A stretch of DNA of 64,000 nucleotides from Lasiosphaeria ovina. Its lineage: Eukaryota > Ascomycota > Sordariomycetes > Sordariales > Lasiosphaeriaceae. The first letter of the stretch is position 1. Each line of letters opens with the position of its first letter. The position numbers and the translations under genes are program-made. Positions 22,511 through 33,112 of this stretch are shown here, piece after piece. Where the stretch lies: positions 1,674,001 through 1,738,000 of the forward strand of contig JAULSN010000006.1 of NCBI GenBank assembly GCA_033439765.1, read 5' to 3'. A model generated the notes under the pieces. The model had not been told where the DNA came from, did not search any database, and saw only the letters and a program-made list of their open reading frames with translations.

Positions 22511-23697
22511 ATGGTTCCCGGACGCTCGAGTGTCAAGATGATGAAGCAGTACGTGGCGAGCAAGAAGGGGGGGCCATTCCAGCTTGCAACTGCACCCTAC
22601 CCAACCCCGGGACCGGACGAGGTGTGCATCCGAAGCCGGGCCGTGGGCTTGAATCCTCTCGACTGGAAGAACCTCTACTATGGTGAGATGGTCAAGACGT
22701 GGCCCGAGGTGTTTGGCATCGATGCCGCCGGCGTCATCGAGGTCGTCGGAGCAAACGTGACGGCGCTGAAGGCCGGCGATGCTGTTGTGAGTCTGGCTGG
22801 CCACGGCGGGCGCGCGGGAGCATTCCAGGACGTGGCAACCGTGCCGGCGCATTTTGCTTCCAAGAAGCCTTCCGCATGGACGTTTGAACAAGCGGCCTCA
22901 GTCCCGTGAGTTGTACAAATTTGCAACAAATTGAGGCCTCTTCATGCTGATTGTTGACTGCTGCCCTTAGGATCTGTTACCTCACGGCCGCTGCCGCGGT
23001 AACCAAAGGCTTGGGCGTCCCTTTGCCTTATCTCGTCGAGGCGCAGAAGGCCGCCCAGAAGGCAGCACAAAAGGCGAGCGGCAACCTCGATGAGGAGGTG
23101 AGAGATCCCCTGTCGCCCAATATTGGCATCGACAACTCGTCGTCGATCTGCAGTGTTCTTGTCGTGGGTGGCAGCTCAGGGGTTGGATCGTCGGCGGTGC
23201 AGCTCCTGCGCATTGCGCTGCCGTCTGCCACGATTCTGACGACCAACTCGCCCAAGCACAACGCCCACGTCACTGGTCTTGGCGCAACGACGTGCATCGA
23301 CCGTAGCAACCCGAAACTGGTTGAGGCCGTCAAGGCTGCTTCCCCCGACGGCAAGGGCGTCGACGCCATCATCGACGCCGTGGCTGGCGCTGCAGAGAAG
23401 CCAGACTTGTTCGACGTGTTGCGCAAGGACGGGCCCCGGCTGTACAGCCAAGTGTTCACGGGTGACAAGATCGCGGTGCCCGAGGGCGTCGTGGGTACGC
23501 CCGTGTTTGGCCGCATGACGTTCCAGACGCCGGGCGGGATGAATGCCATGAGCAAGCTGGTCGACCTGGTCGAAGAGGGCTCGTTCAAGCTTCCTCTCCA
23601 GGTGGAGGTAGTGGGAAAGGGGCTGGATGGGATCGGTCCTGGGCTTGAGAAGCTCAAGGCAGGTGTAAGCGGAACCAAATATGTCGTGTCTCTGTAA
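22511..23697 (+). CDS. Medium-chain reductase (zinc-type ADH-like / trans-enoyl reductase family), 2 exons
   Basis: MDR-superfamily oxidoreductase of about 373 residues; relatives include quinone oxidoreductases and stand-alone trans-enoyl reductases of polyketide pathways. Exons 22511-22905 and 22971-23697; the intron has GTGAGT and CTTAG borders and restores QAASVPICYLTAAAAV. The GroES-like N-terminal domain shows PGPDEVCIRSRAVGLNPLDWKN and GIDAAGVIEVVG. The Rossmann domain has VLVVGGSSGVGSSAVQLL for NADP(H). Structural and catalytic zinc cysteines are absent, so it is a zinc-independent reductase. A lower-complexity insert (QKAAQKAAQKAS) lies before the Rossmann fold. The start may instead be an internal Met about 10-11 codons on (MMKQYV). 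Confidence 0.9.
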
Positions 23698-24332
23698 GAT
23701 GTAATTAATTATGCGCGCAGTTTGCGTGAGGCCTCCCCAATAGTTGTGGCACGCAAGCAGTTCTGATGCGCGGTTCGGATCGGATGGCCTGCAGCATGCA
23801 TGCGTCCCTAAAAGAGTTTCACACGTTCAACGATAACTAGAGTTTGCGCAAGTGAGATGGATGCTTCCAATCGTTTCAATTGCAATGGGCGGGCGACTGG
23901 TGCAGTGACTCAGTCTCTTGCTTTCCTCAAACGTGGCGACGACTCCAGTCCCTGCCTTCCACATTCGTCCCTGCCTGGCTGCCAGACAAACCAGCTGCCA
24001 GACAAACCACGTTTGCACATCACATTTGGCTTTGGGAGACCACGCACGAGATTAAAGTTGCTGTGCCGTCCATGCATCACACACACGAGTGACGGCGGCT
24101 CGCCCCTCCTCACGCACACCGCCCAACCCGCGAGACATCTGGTGAACGCCACGCACCCCATTGCCAAAAGTCATACTCGCATGATTTCGCAGATTGCTCC
24201 TTCCCACTACCAACATTTGCCCCATTTCCAAATCGCATAACCCCCCCTCGGATCATCGATCTCTCAAATTTGCAGCGTGCAGAAGAGGAGCCAATTGTTT
24301 CATTACATCTCGTGAAGCCCGCCGCCTCCGTC
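23698..24332. other. Convergent 3' flanks, no gene supported
   Basis: 635 bp between the 3' ends of the MDR gene and the leftward P450. Contains one short tandem duplication; no coding signal is seen. Confidence 0.5.
23978..24009. repeat. 16-bp perfect tandem duplication
   Basis: The unit gctgccagacaaacca occurs twice back to back in the convergent 3' region. Confidence 0.9.
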
Positions 24333-25987
24333 TCATGAAGCAGCCTTTTCCTCCTTGGCAGCGTTCTCTAGCTTGATCTGGAGGTGCTCCAGATGGACCA
24401 AGTGATCCTTCTCAGCAGACGCCCACTCGTGGTCCATGACCTCGAGCACTTTGGCACTGCGCGGGACAAAAGACGCCTTGAAGGGCTCGGGCGACGAGTT
24501 GAAGGTGCTGGTATACGCGTTGGGGTCGACAGGACACTGCACCTTGACGCCGTCCTTGACTTCGTAGGCGTGCCCAATGTTGAATGCCCACAGCAACCGC
24601 GCCGTGGTGATCAGCAGCGAGTTCATGGCAATGTGCCGTCCTGGAGCACCGCGCCGGTTAGTCAATAGGCCATGCCAGATGACCGGAAACATGAGTGGGA
24701 ATTACCAGTACAGACCCTCCTCCCAAACCCAAACGAGAACACGGGCACGTCGGGATTCTCAATCCACCGCTCCGGGATGAACTCCTCGGGGTCCTTGAAC
24801 GTCTCGGGATCCATTGCCAGAGCCCAGTAATTTGGCAGGATGACGGTCCCTTTCGGGATGTGGTAGCCCATGTACTCGTCGTCCTCAATGACGGCATGCG
24901 GAACGCCGCCAGGCGTCACGGGACGCCATCGGAGGAGTTCCTTGACGATGGCGTGGATGAACGGTAGATTGTCCAGGTCGTCAAACGTCGGCATGCGGTC
25001 GGGCCCCACCACCCGGTCCAGCTCTTCCTGGGCCTTGCTCGCCATTTTGGGGTAGAGTATGGCGGCCATGACCAGGACGGCCATGCTCACGGCCGACGAG
25101 TCGCTTCCAGCCTCGTACAGGTTGCCGATGATGTAGCCCACCTCGGTGCGCGACATGCCCTTGCTGTCCTTGGACGCCAGCACACTCTTGGTCCAGTTCC
25201 AGCCCGGCTTGCCCTCGCCCTCAGCGATGACCTTGGACAGGAACGCCTTCTCAAAGTCGTGCATCTTGTCGGCGATGCGCTTCCACGGCGCAAGCACTTT
25301 GGGCAACACGTTAAGCCACGGCATCATGTCGACGAGCCAATTGTGCAGGAACACCCAGTTCAGCTCGTGCATGATGTGCTCGACGGCTTGGGCCTCGGGC
25401 TCGGTCCCCTTGGGCAGCCGGATGCCGTAGGCGAGACTGAAGATGAGACTGGCCGAGTAACGGAAGAAGTAGAAGGCAAACCGCTCTCCGGCATCGGGCT
25501 TGGTGAGCTCGAGCAGCATCTGGCGGCTCTCGAGGTCGTGGATCGGACGGTACGTCTGCGACATGCGCATGTTGAGCACCGAGGCTTGGAGCTTGTGGTA
25601 GGACCGCCACCTGTCGCCATATGGCAAAAATAGGCTGCGGTAGCCCTTGGACACGCACTCGGACACCATGGGCGCGCGCGGCCGCGAGCTGTAGATGGCG
25701 TTGCGCTTGTCGAGCAGATCCCGCGCCATGTCGAGCTTCCCGACCATGACAAAGGTCTGCGGGCCCAGCTTCATGGTGACGAGAGGCCCGTACGTCTTGA
25801 ACATCTCCGCGAGACCCCGCCAGGGATGCGACTGCGGCACCTGGTGCACATTTCCAATCAGGGGCAACGGTTTGGGGCCCGGCGGCATGCGGCGCCGCGA
25901 AAGCCGCTGGCTGATGACGGAGCTGAGCAGGAGCACGACGACAGCAACAGCTGCCGCCCCAACAAAGGCCGGCTGGATAAGATTCAT
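24333..25987 (-). CDS. Cytochrome P450, OrdA/CYP64-like, 2 exons
   Basis: ER-anchored P450 of about 529 residues similar in layout to O-methylsterigmatocystin oxidoreductase-type enzymes. Exons 24706-25987 and 24333-24640; the intron (GTAATT to CTCCAG) joins GRRVCTG to RHIAMNSLL. Landmarks: N-terminal anchor VGAAAVAVVVLLLSSVI, MPPGPKPLPLIGN hinge, C-helix GDRWRSYHK, I-helix YEAGSDSSAVSM, ExxR in KELLRWRPVTPGG, the FIPERW motif, and the haem loop FSFGFGRRVCTG with axial Cys about residue 426. It has the long, wide-spread hydrophobic pattern of metabolite P450s. It is divergent from the methyltransferase-like gene, which suggests co-expression. The biochemical role beyond oxidation is inferred. 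Confidence 0.93.
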
Positions 25988-26683
25988 GGTCGGTGATATT
26001 GGCCCGCGCCGAGGTCAGGTCCAAACGAGTTCCGGCCTTTGGCGGCAGCCGGCAGCACCGAGGGGACAATTGGGCGACAAGAAGAAATGATATGAGATAT
26101 CTTGCAAATATGTTCTTTGAACGCCTTCTGGTTGTCGTTGTCTATTTCAGCCACATGTGGTTGCTGGCTGGCCGTTGCGTCTTGTCTTTGTTGTTTTGTT
26201 CTTTGTGATTGTTTGACCATTACGGCACGATGTGACACTTGACGACCGAAGCTGCGGGATCCGGCACCCGGCGGATCAGGCGGGCCAGCCAATCCGGAGG
26301 CGCTGAGACCGAAATCACCAGCCCGCCGCCCGCTAAAACGTTGAGGGGCGGGGCTTCTGCATCGGGTACCTTTATTCTGTTGGCGTTTGCTAGTTCATTC
26401 CGGGCTGCGGTAATGCAACTTGCTCCCCGGTTTCTATTTGCCATTTTGCAACATAACCCCGGCCTTCCGGCTCGGTCCCCCTGGTGCACCCCCAATTGAC
26501 TCGCCACACTGCAAAAACCGCGTTGCACATCGATCATCACTCTTCGGCTCGCCCAGAATTCTTCCTTCTGTCTTGGTACCTGGCCTGTGTTCCTGACTGG
26601 ATGAGGATCTTTTGTCTCTCTTTTTTGTCGATTTCCTATCGGGGCAACGACATCGGTTCGGCCTAGACGGCGTCACCGCGGTC
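25988..26683. promoter_or_regulatory. Bidirectional promoter region between P450 and methyltransferase-like genes
   Basis: 696 bp between divergent starts, no supported gene. Inferred from layout. Confidence 0.4.
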
Positions 26684-27615
26684 ATGGCGCTCTTTCCTCG
26701 CTTCCAACTGTTCGAAATCGAAGATATGCCATGGTGTCCATCATGGCTACGCGAATATGCGCACCGCGCACTGCACCAGATGTGGAACACGGTCGGGCCC
26801 GGCAAGACCAGCTCGACTGCGGCCCAGGCGTGCGACATTCTCGTGTCCAAGCTCCCCGCCGAGCCGAGCGCCTACACGTTTGTCGACGCGTGTGCCGGCG
26901 CGGGTGGGCCGACGCCCATGCTGGAGCGCAACCTCAACTCGCGCCTGAAGGCCCTGGGCGGCAAGAAGCAGCCCGTCGTCCGCTTCCTCCTAGCCGACCT
27001 GTACCCGGACTGGGAAGCCTGGAAGAAGATCACCGCCGCCTCGGAAAACATCACGCACGTCAAGCACCCTGTCGATGCCACCACGGTCGAGCGCTACGTC
27101 ACTGACGGCACCCTAGAGTGCCGCCTGTTCAACCTGTGCTTCCACCACTTTGACGACGCGCAGGCAGTCAAGATCCTGAAGTCTTCGGTCAACCACTCCG
27201 ACTCGTTCGTGTGAGTCAAATTCGAGGCACTTCACCACTCAAATGACATGTGAGAAACTGACCCGCTCAAAGAATCTTCGAGATGACGCAGCGCAACCTG
27301 CCCGCGCTGCTCAACACGTCCATCGTAATCCTGTCCCCGCTCATCTCAACGCTGCTGTGGTTCTGGTGGTCGCCGCTGCACATGGTCTTAACGTACCTGA
27401 TCCCCGTCGTGCCGCTCTTCTTCGCCTGGGACGGCTACGTATCGTGCATCCGCACGCGCACGGGCGCTGAGATCCGCGACATCATCGCCCAGGAGGAAGC
27501 GCGCGGCGGGCTCGACACGCGCGACTGGACGTTCCACTACGGCCAGACAAAGGTCCTCCCGCCGTTTGGAAATCTGTATTGGTTCATTGGTGTCAGGAAT
27601 CGCAAGGACTTGTAG
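26684..27615 (+). CDS. Methyltransferase-like protein with C-terminal membrane segments, 2 exons
   Basis: About 289 residues from exons 26684-27210 and 27273-27615 (GTGAGT ... CAAAG, restoring DSFVIFEMTQRN). The N-terminal half looks like a class I SAM-methyltransferase fold: TFVDACAGAGGPTPMLE fits the glycine-rich SAM loop, followed by VRFLLADLYPDWEAW and RLFNLCFHHFDD, which fit motifs II and post-II. The C-terminal half has a strongly hydrophobic stretch (TSIVILSPLISTLLWFWW and HMVLTYLIPVVPLFFAW) that should form one or two membrane helices, then TGAEIRDIIAQEEA and a soluble tail. I do not recognise a named family. Start chosen at Met 26684; an upstream in-frame Met at 26612 would add an uncharacteristic leader. 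Neighbouring P450 suggests pathway membership. Confidence 0.78.
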
Positions 27616-29119
27616 TCAGGGCCGAGCAAGAGAGCTTGGGTTGGTAGTTGGACAGGTGACTGTATTGGGCGTAGGTCAGAAATCGGTTATATCTTTGTTG
27701 AGCTCCAACCGGCGCAAAATTCCTCCGGTACAAAACCAAACTTAAGCCCTGTCTCGCGGTGTCTTCGACATTGTTGATCAGACGTGAAATATCATTCCTC
27801 CGGTACATCGGCACACTCGTCGGAGCGATGGCAGAATGCGTCCCTGTGGTTTACACACTGTAGCATCACGAGTAATACGGTCGTCAGCTAGAGTCGGGGT
27901 TCGGTGTGCACCACGTCGGGACTCGTTGATTAATTATTGCAAACACCTATGGCATGACTAATAAACTGGTAGCGTTCATGAAACTAGGCACGCCGTCTTC
28001 GCTTGAATCCCATCCGTATAACGACATGTCGACATTTAGAAGTGCCATTACATGACACAGCAGCTTGAACAACTCGGCTCTGTTGTCTTGGTTTGCTCAT
28101 CAGCCAATGGTGATTTGGTGGGACCTGAGTTCTGGTAGGTCGTCCGGGTGTCGATTTCCTCCTGGGCGAGGTTCTCCCTTCCCAGCTGTATTTCCACTAA
28201 CAGTATGGAACCGTCAGTTGCTCATCTCGCAACTATACAGACCCCGTCTCGCACAACTAACCGGACTCTGGAGAATAAATGGCACCGATACTCCCCGGCG
28301 GCGGTAGCAATTCTATTGGTAATTATGGAGCCGTCAGCTACTCGTCTCTCAAAGACACAGACCCAGTTTCATGCAACTAACCGGGCACTGGAGGAGAAAT
28401 AGCACCAATACTCCCCGCTTGCCGTTCCCGGCGTCGCCGCCGCCAAAACGGCATTACGCGGTGGCTGTTGACTAAAGGGATTGTTATTGGGATCAAGAAG
28501 AGTACGGTCAATACAACCGATGTGGGCCGTGGAGCGTGGAATCCAGGTCTGTGGAGGAACCAGGAGTCGTTTTAGTGTGAGCCCACTATCCTCCTCTATC
28601 CATTTCCAACGAACCTGGATCAAAGGTCATATACTTATACCCCGCTCGGGGGCAACCTCGGCACCATAGCTGCCAGGCAATATAACCCCCGGACTTCACT
28701 AAGCTCGTTTAATCCATCTCATCCCTTCTTGCCCGCAGCCTTATCCCACCCTAATGCCCTTCTCCGCCCCTCTTCCGTAGCCTTACTGTCCAAACCCCCT
28801 CAAGGGCTGAAAGGGTGTGGTGGGATCCCGCTGACAGAGAAGATAAGGGGCTCCAATCAGGTCGCATAGCTGCATGTCAGTCAAAAGATAAGCAGCGGTC
28901 GGTGGTATTCAGACCCCAAGAGGTTTGATTGTCTGTTGGGTGAGACGGCACCGAGCACAAATGGTGGGGCGTCCATCCAGCCCACGAGCCAGCAAGGAGC
29001 TGTTTTTATGCAGCGTCTCATTTGCCTTTCAATGGGCAAGTGCCGAGAAATGAAGACAAGAGTTCACCCCACTGCGAATATTCCCTTAAACCCAGCTGTC
29101 GCCTTCTAGAACTGTAAAA
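27616..29119. other. Intergenic stretch with a degenerate tandem repeat
   Basis: 1.5 kb with no supported gene. A minus-strand ORF at 28369-28623 overlaps the repeat described separately and ends inside it; I do not recognise it. Confidence 0.5.
28203..28424. repeat. Degenerate direct repeat, about 122-bp period, two copies
   Basis: Copy 1 starts with tatggaaccgtcag near 28203 and copy 2 with tatggagccgtcag near 28325. Both continue through a cagaccc..gt..c, caactaaccgg and gcaccratactcccc order. The copies differ at roughly one base in five by eye. Confidence 0.75.
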
Positions 29120-30279
29120 ATGGCTGCTCCAAGGCAAGGCACAGCCCCCGAGCTTCTCGAGGGATATGACAAACTGGCAAAGTTCATAGGAGCATCGCCG
29201 GAATACGCCGTATTCCATGGCTTCAAGTCCCTTTATGCCGAGAGCCTTCTCTACCAGCAGGCCGAGGTCGTACACCTTTCCGGCGAGCTCAACGACATAC
29301 GTATTGCAGACAGGGCTGCTCCCTTTCCCAGAAATATCTATCATCGGAACTGGACTCAACTCCGCGGCTCGTTAGGTAGTGCCACAGTAACTGGCGAAGC
29401 TGGAGACGAGCAGTTGCGCAAGATTAGAGAGCTTGGGGCGGCTCTGGACCACTACTGCAAGATCCCCCTTTTCTGAATCCCCCATTATCAGCTCCCCGCC
29501 AATCCATGGGTTATTGTGGCTGACGTATGAGGGCTTAGATGACTCGCTCATCCGGTACGAGAAGATACTGAGAATGAGCCAACCTCATCGACGAAAGCTC
29601 GCCGACATCTACAACTGGATGACAAGGTCGACGCTCGGAAACATCTCCATAACTAGCTACGATCGGGATATCTTTAAGAACCAGAATGAAGACCCTCTCG
29701 TGTTGCTGGACCCTTCCGAGTCTGACACTTTCACCGCGTGGGTTCAAGACCATCTGATCCAGACCTACCACCGGTTTGGGGGCCGATATCTTGCCGTGCG
29801 TCTTACCCTCCTACCGTCTCACCGCCTAATCCCCAACACAATAGCTGATATCAAATATATCTATCTGCTGACATTAATGGATCAACAGACCCCAAACACA
29901 TCTCCGCACCTCCGCGGCACTGTCACTTACTCAGAGCCAGTTATTAAATGGGTTACCAGGCTTGTTACCGTCACGGTCGCATGCGCCGTGCCCATAGGAG
30001 CGATTTTCGCTCTGCACTTCATTGTCGACACAGCTGCCAGACTGGGCATCGTGTTCGCCATGTCGGTCGTCTTTGCCCTGTGCATGGCCCTGATGACGTC
30101 GGCCACGACACACGACATCTTTAGCGCCACATCAACGTAGGAGCCCCATGATATCTCATGGCCTTTGACAATATGTGTGCTGACGCGCCTCTCTGTTTAC
30201 CACCAATAGATTCGCCGCTGTGTTGGTTGTGTTTGTCAGCACTGATGGTTCAGGTGGCGGCTCAAGGCAGTCTAATTAG
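29120..30279 (+). CDS. DUF6594 membrane protein, 4 exons, first intron GC-AG
   Basis: Fungal DUF6594-family protein of about 303 residues, function unknown. Exons: 29120-29456, 29539-29795, 29889-30136, 30210-30279. The family start is clear: GYDKLAKFIGASPEYAVFHGFKSLYAESLLYQQAEV. The first intron must use a GC donor (GCAAGA) to TTAG, which yields LDHYYDSLIRYEKIL as in relatives; no GT donor restores the frame. The second intron is 93 bp, in frame, so it could be retained. The third joins DIFSATST to FAAVLVVFVSTDGSG, adding a last exon with a short membrane helix. Two more helices lie in exon 3 (VTVACAVPIGAIFALHFI and LGIVFAMSVVFALCMAL). The protein probably sits in a membrane with its helical N-terminus in the cytosol. 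Confidence 0.87.
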
Positions 30280-30899
30280 GCACTTGGGTCGATAGTTCGA
30301 GTGCTGTTCTTCAAGAGGTCACGAAGGTGCGGGTAAGCCTGGGAAGGAAGTGGAGCGATGGCTATCTCATAATTATCTATCCCGCGCATGACCTGATCTT
30401 CTAAGGCACCTGCTCGTTTGGAATCTTGATCGGCCTTCTAGCCGGCGAGACTAACATGAGAGTGACAGAAAATTGCATTTTATAAATAATGCCGCTTTTT
30501 TTCCTTTTCGTGGAGCAGGCGGCTCGAAGGAAGAACGTCAGGCTCGGCAAGGTGCGTAGGATGCGCACCATGAGGCTACACACATGTATCCGAAGCGTCC
30601 CTCAGGCTCTGAGCCATTCTTCTAGATCTTGATATGGCAGAATTGGGCCATAAAGTCTTGTGACAAACTAGGTACTATCGCTTTGTCCCTTTTCGAGTGG
30701 ATTGGCGCAACTACGTAAACCGCCACAGAATCCAACTACGTATTACGGTATTATCGTACGTCAATATTGCTTTATGCCGCCTTATAAAACCCAACGACTC
30801 ATTATTTGGCGCGGGAAAGTTTTAGCTTTATCACTTCAATCCGCTTGGTCTTCCAAACCGTAAGACGACCACCCCTCGATGGCTTATTAGCCTAAGGGA
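30280..30899. other. 3' flank and AT-rich start of the transposon-rich block
   Basis: About 600 bp, no gene supported. Base composition drops to AT-rich after about 30650. Confidence 0.5.
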
Positions 30900-31310
30900 T
30901 ACCGAGTAAGTACTAAAAGGAACGGCGATACTAACTATCTACGCGAAGTATTTATCGACCCGGATATTCAGGCATTTGCCGCGGTACAGCAAAAAGTCAA
31001 ACAACTGAACGGCATCGACAAGAGTCCTACCAGAATCTCACCACCGCAATGCAAGATTAAAGTTTCCGCCCAGGACACAAGTGGTGACAATAGAGGTGTC
31101 AAAGGAAAGACCACAAAGCGTGAAGACAGGACTTCTGGGCACCCCCTGCTTTACATTACCTCTATCTAGTCTTCTGAGGTTATATCTTGTTATGGTATGA
31201 ACTGGCATAAAGCTACCTACTCTGAACTCCGCCTCGACAGCTAGTGCTAAGCCTACCTTAGTATACAAGTCAGGGGTGGTTTCCTCCTCCAACCCCTATC
31301 TTCTAGCTTC
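30900..31310 (-). mobile_element. Degenerate LINE-type endonuclease relic
   Basis: The minus-strand ORF 31038-31292 ends in SIVTTCVLGGNFNLALRW. The VLGGxFNL..xxW pattern resembles the Asp-Asn motif of the APE-type endonuclease of fungal LINEs (Tad-like), with the expected GGD changed to GGN. After the stop the same frame goes on as DSGRTLVDAVQLFDFLL, which fits the downstream helix of that domain. Flanking DNA is AT-rich and frame-broken. This is a remnant, not an active element. The call rests on one short motif and is moderate at best. Confidence 0.45.
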
Positions 31311-31353
31311 CTTTACCTAAATATATATCATATCCTATATATTATTATCTGTA

Positions 31354-31792
31354 ACGTGCGTGATAAGCGAGTTAGCCAGACAAGCGAGTTAGCCACCCGA
31401 TTTCCCTAACATAACCCTGAAATTTAACCCTTGCTAAAATCACCAAACCTTAGTAAAAGGCCCCGAGATTTGATATTAGGGTTTATAATAATGAAGAAAC
31501 TTATTATGATTTTATGTAAAATTTTACACTAAGTATAAGATAGTAAACTTGTAGTTACAATCTTGCCTACATATATAACCCTAGGGTTATATTCCGTTTT
31601 TCAAGGCTAAATTAGTCAGCAAGTAATGGTATACATTTTTACTCATATTATATACTTATATTACAAGTTTGAAGTTTTTAGAAGTTTTTACTAAGAATTA
31701 GATGACTTTTATAAAGATATATTCTCAGGGTTATATATGAGAAGTTGAAGTGGCTAGCTCGCTTGTCTGGCTAACTCGCTTATCACGCACGT
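31354..31792. mobile_element. 439-bp MITE with 43-bp terminal inverted repeats and TA target duplication
   Basis: The left terminus (31354-31396) and right terminus (31750-31792) are inverted copies with one mismatch in 43 bp, starting acgtgcgtgataagcgag. Each end is flanked directly by TA (31352-31353 and 31793-31794), the target duplication of the Tc1/mariner-pogo superfamily. Within each terminus the 14-mer aagcgagttagcca (or its one-base variant) occurs twice, 17 bp apart, like paired transposase binding sites. The roughly 350-bp interior is very AT-rich and has no coding capacity, so it would need a transposase in trans, probably a Fot1/pogo-like one. Confidence 0.9.
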
Positions 31793-32037
31793 TATCGGAA
31801 ACTCCATATCTCTTCTTCATCATCATCAGCAGTACAATTCAAGCCCTGAATGTTTGTTGGAGTGGTGCTTACGAAGGAAAAGAGAGTAACAAATGAATCG
31901 GCTAGGGAAGGTATTGAATAGGTATTTCTGAAGAAGGGATAGACCTCTAGGATTCTAAAATAGGGGTTCAAATAGCTATTACACCCCTTAGCGGAAGCCT
32001 TTACGACGAGTCATAAGATACTAAGGCTATTCGGATT
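31793..32037. other. AT-rich flank of the MITE
   Basis: No gene or further element border seen. Confidence 0.4.
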
Positions 32038-32391
32038 TTGGAAAGTACCACGCCAACGAACATTCAGGGATTGGATTGTACTTGCTGCCTCGGACATCCT
32101 CTTCCTCGGGGTTGCGTTTTTGGACTCTGTTCCAGTTGCTTCATTTTCAGAAACGCGGGTGGTAGAGCGTTTTGGGCCTACGATAACGAGTTTTACATTG
32201 GCCCATACCGCAAATACGTCACACACATTATTTCACAGGACGCGGCAGAGCTATGGCGCTTACATCATATGACACTTATCGAGTCTCTCCACTCTTGGGC
32301 TGACGCTTTTCTCTTCGCCTGTTTTGCTTGGACTGTAATCTTCAAAACCAAACTCTTCCGAGTCTGTGGTGATAATCTTTGGGATAATTAA
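32038..32391 (+). pseudogene. HNH-nuclease-domain protein relic, C-terminal part, plus strand
   Basis: The frame reads KYVTHIISQDAAELWRLHH, then ADAFLFACFAWTVIF. This matches the conserved end of fungal HNH_2 proteins, which have a THxLxxxAELxxLYHN element followed by FLFARFAWT(I/V)F. It ends shortly after, at a TAA. The upstream part of the same ORF (from 32038) does not show the HNH core, so only the last third of the domain survives. Confidence 0.6.
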
Positions 32392-32394
32392 TGA

Positions 32395-32560
32395 CCAAGC
32401 ATCGAGCGTCAAAGCGTATATCCTTTCTGAGAGGAAGAAGGTTTGCTGGATTGTCGATGTTAGGATAACCTGCTCCGTATTGGTGCATTGAATTTTGGAT
32501 GTACCAAGCACCTTTTTCTTTCAGGACAAGATGGGCGTTTGGTAGATTACATTGGGTAAG
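32395..32560 (-). pseudogene. HNH-nuclease-domain protein relic, core part, minus strand
   Basis: A single minus-strand frame gives AHLVLKEKGAWYIQNSMHQYG, followed by NIDNPANLLPLRKDIRFDARCLVI. This is the HNH_2 core: the His of AHLV, the W(F/Y)xxNxMxxY element and the xDxPANLLPLRKDIHxxFD motif, with the last His and neighbours missing. The frame then breaks. It sits tail-to-tail with the plus-strand C-terminal relic, so either two copies inserted in opposite directions or one copy was partly inverted. Confidence 0.65.
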
Positions 32561-33112
32561 GGAGTAAACAACCCCGTTGTTACCCGGCTAATGAACCCCT
32601 GATCATTGTCTCCTATCGCTTCTTCGAAATCGGGATTGAAGGAATAACTCAATGGGAGAAAGAAATATAAAAAGAAAAGGAAAAGGAAAAAGAAGTTTAG
32701 AGCCCCAGCTGTGACTCCTCTGGGACGTCCTCCTGTCCATCTATCCACCGATTGGTCCCTGGAATCTTGACTATCCTGTTGCTACCTTTCGTCAGAAGAA
32801 TAGCTACTGTCGATCTTGTGCGCAACCTGATGCCGGCCTCGTTCCGGCTGTCTTTGCCCTGTATTGCTCCCACCGATGTTGTTGTTGCTGGTGTTTGGAG
32901 GGCCGAGACCGCCGCCGGCAATCGCTGTCCTCTGCTGCAGTTGCAGCACTGCCGCTAGCCGTGTACGCATATGGCTCGGGCAGCTGACTTTGGGCAGTAG
33001 CTGCTGTCCCCAATGCCGGGGCCACAGTCCCCAGGGCTGTTCCATCGGTAGCGGTGGCGTCTGAGATAATAAACGCGGGCCGCGTGCCACCAGACTGTGC
33101 ATTGCGCCGCCG
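32561..33112. other. Low-complexity minus-strand ORFs, gene status unclear
   Basis: Overlapping minus-strand frames contain Ala/Thr- and Gln-rich stretches (for example KHQQQQHR) that look like a disordered coding tail but cannot be joined convincingly. Confidence 0.35.

Noticed and set aside
29796..29888. Considered the 93-bp second DUF6594 intron as coding
   Set aside because: It is in frame and open, but has GTGCGT and CAACAG borders and its peptide does not fit the family; retained splicing is possible, so only the spliced form is modelled.
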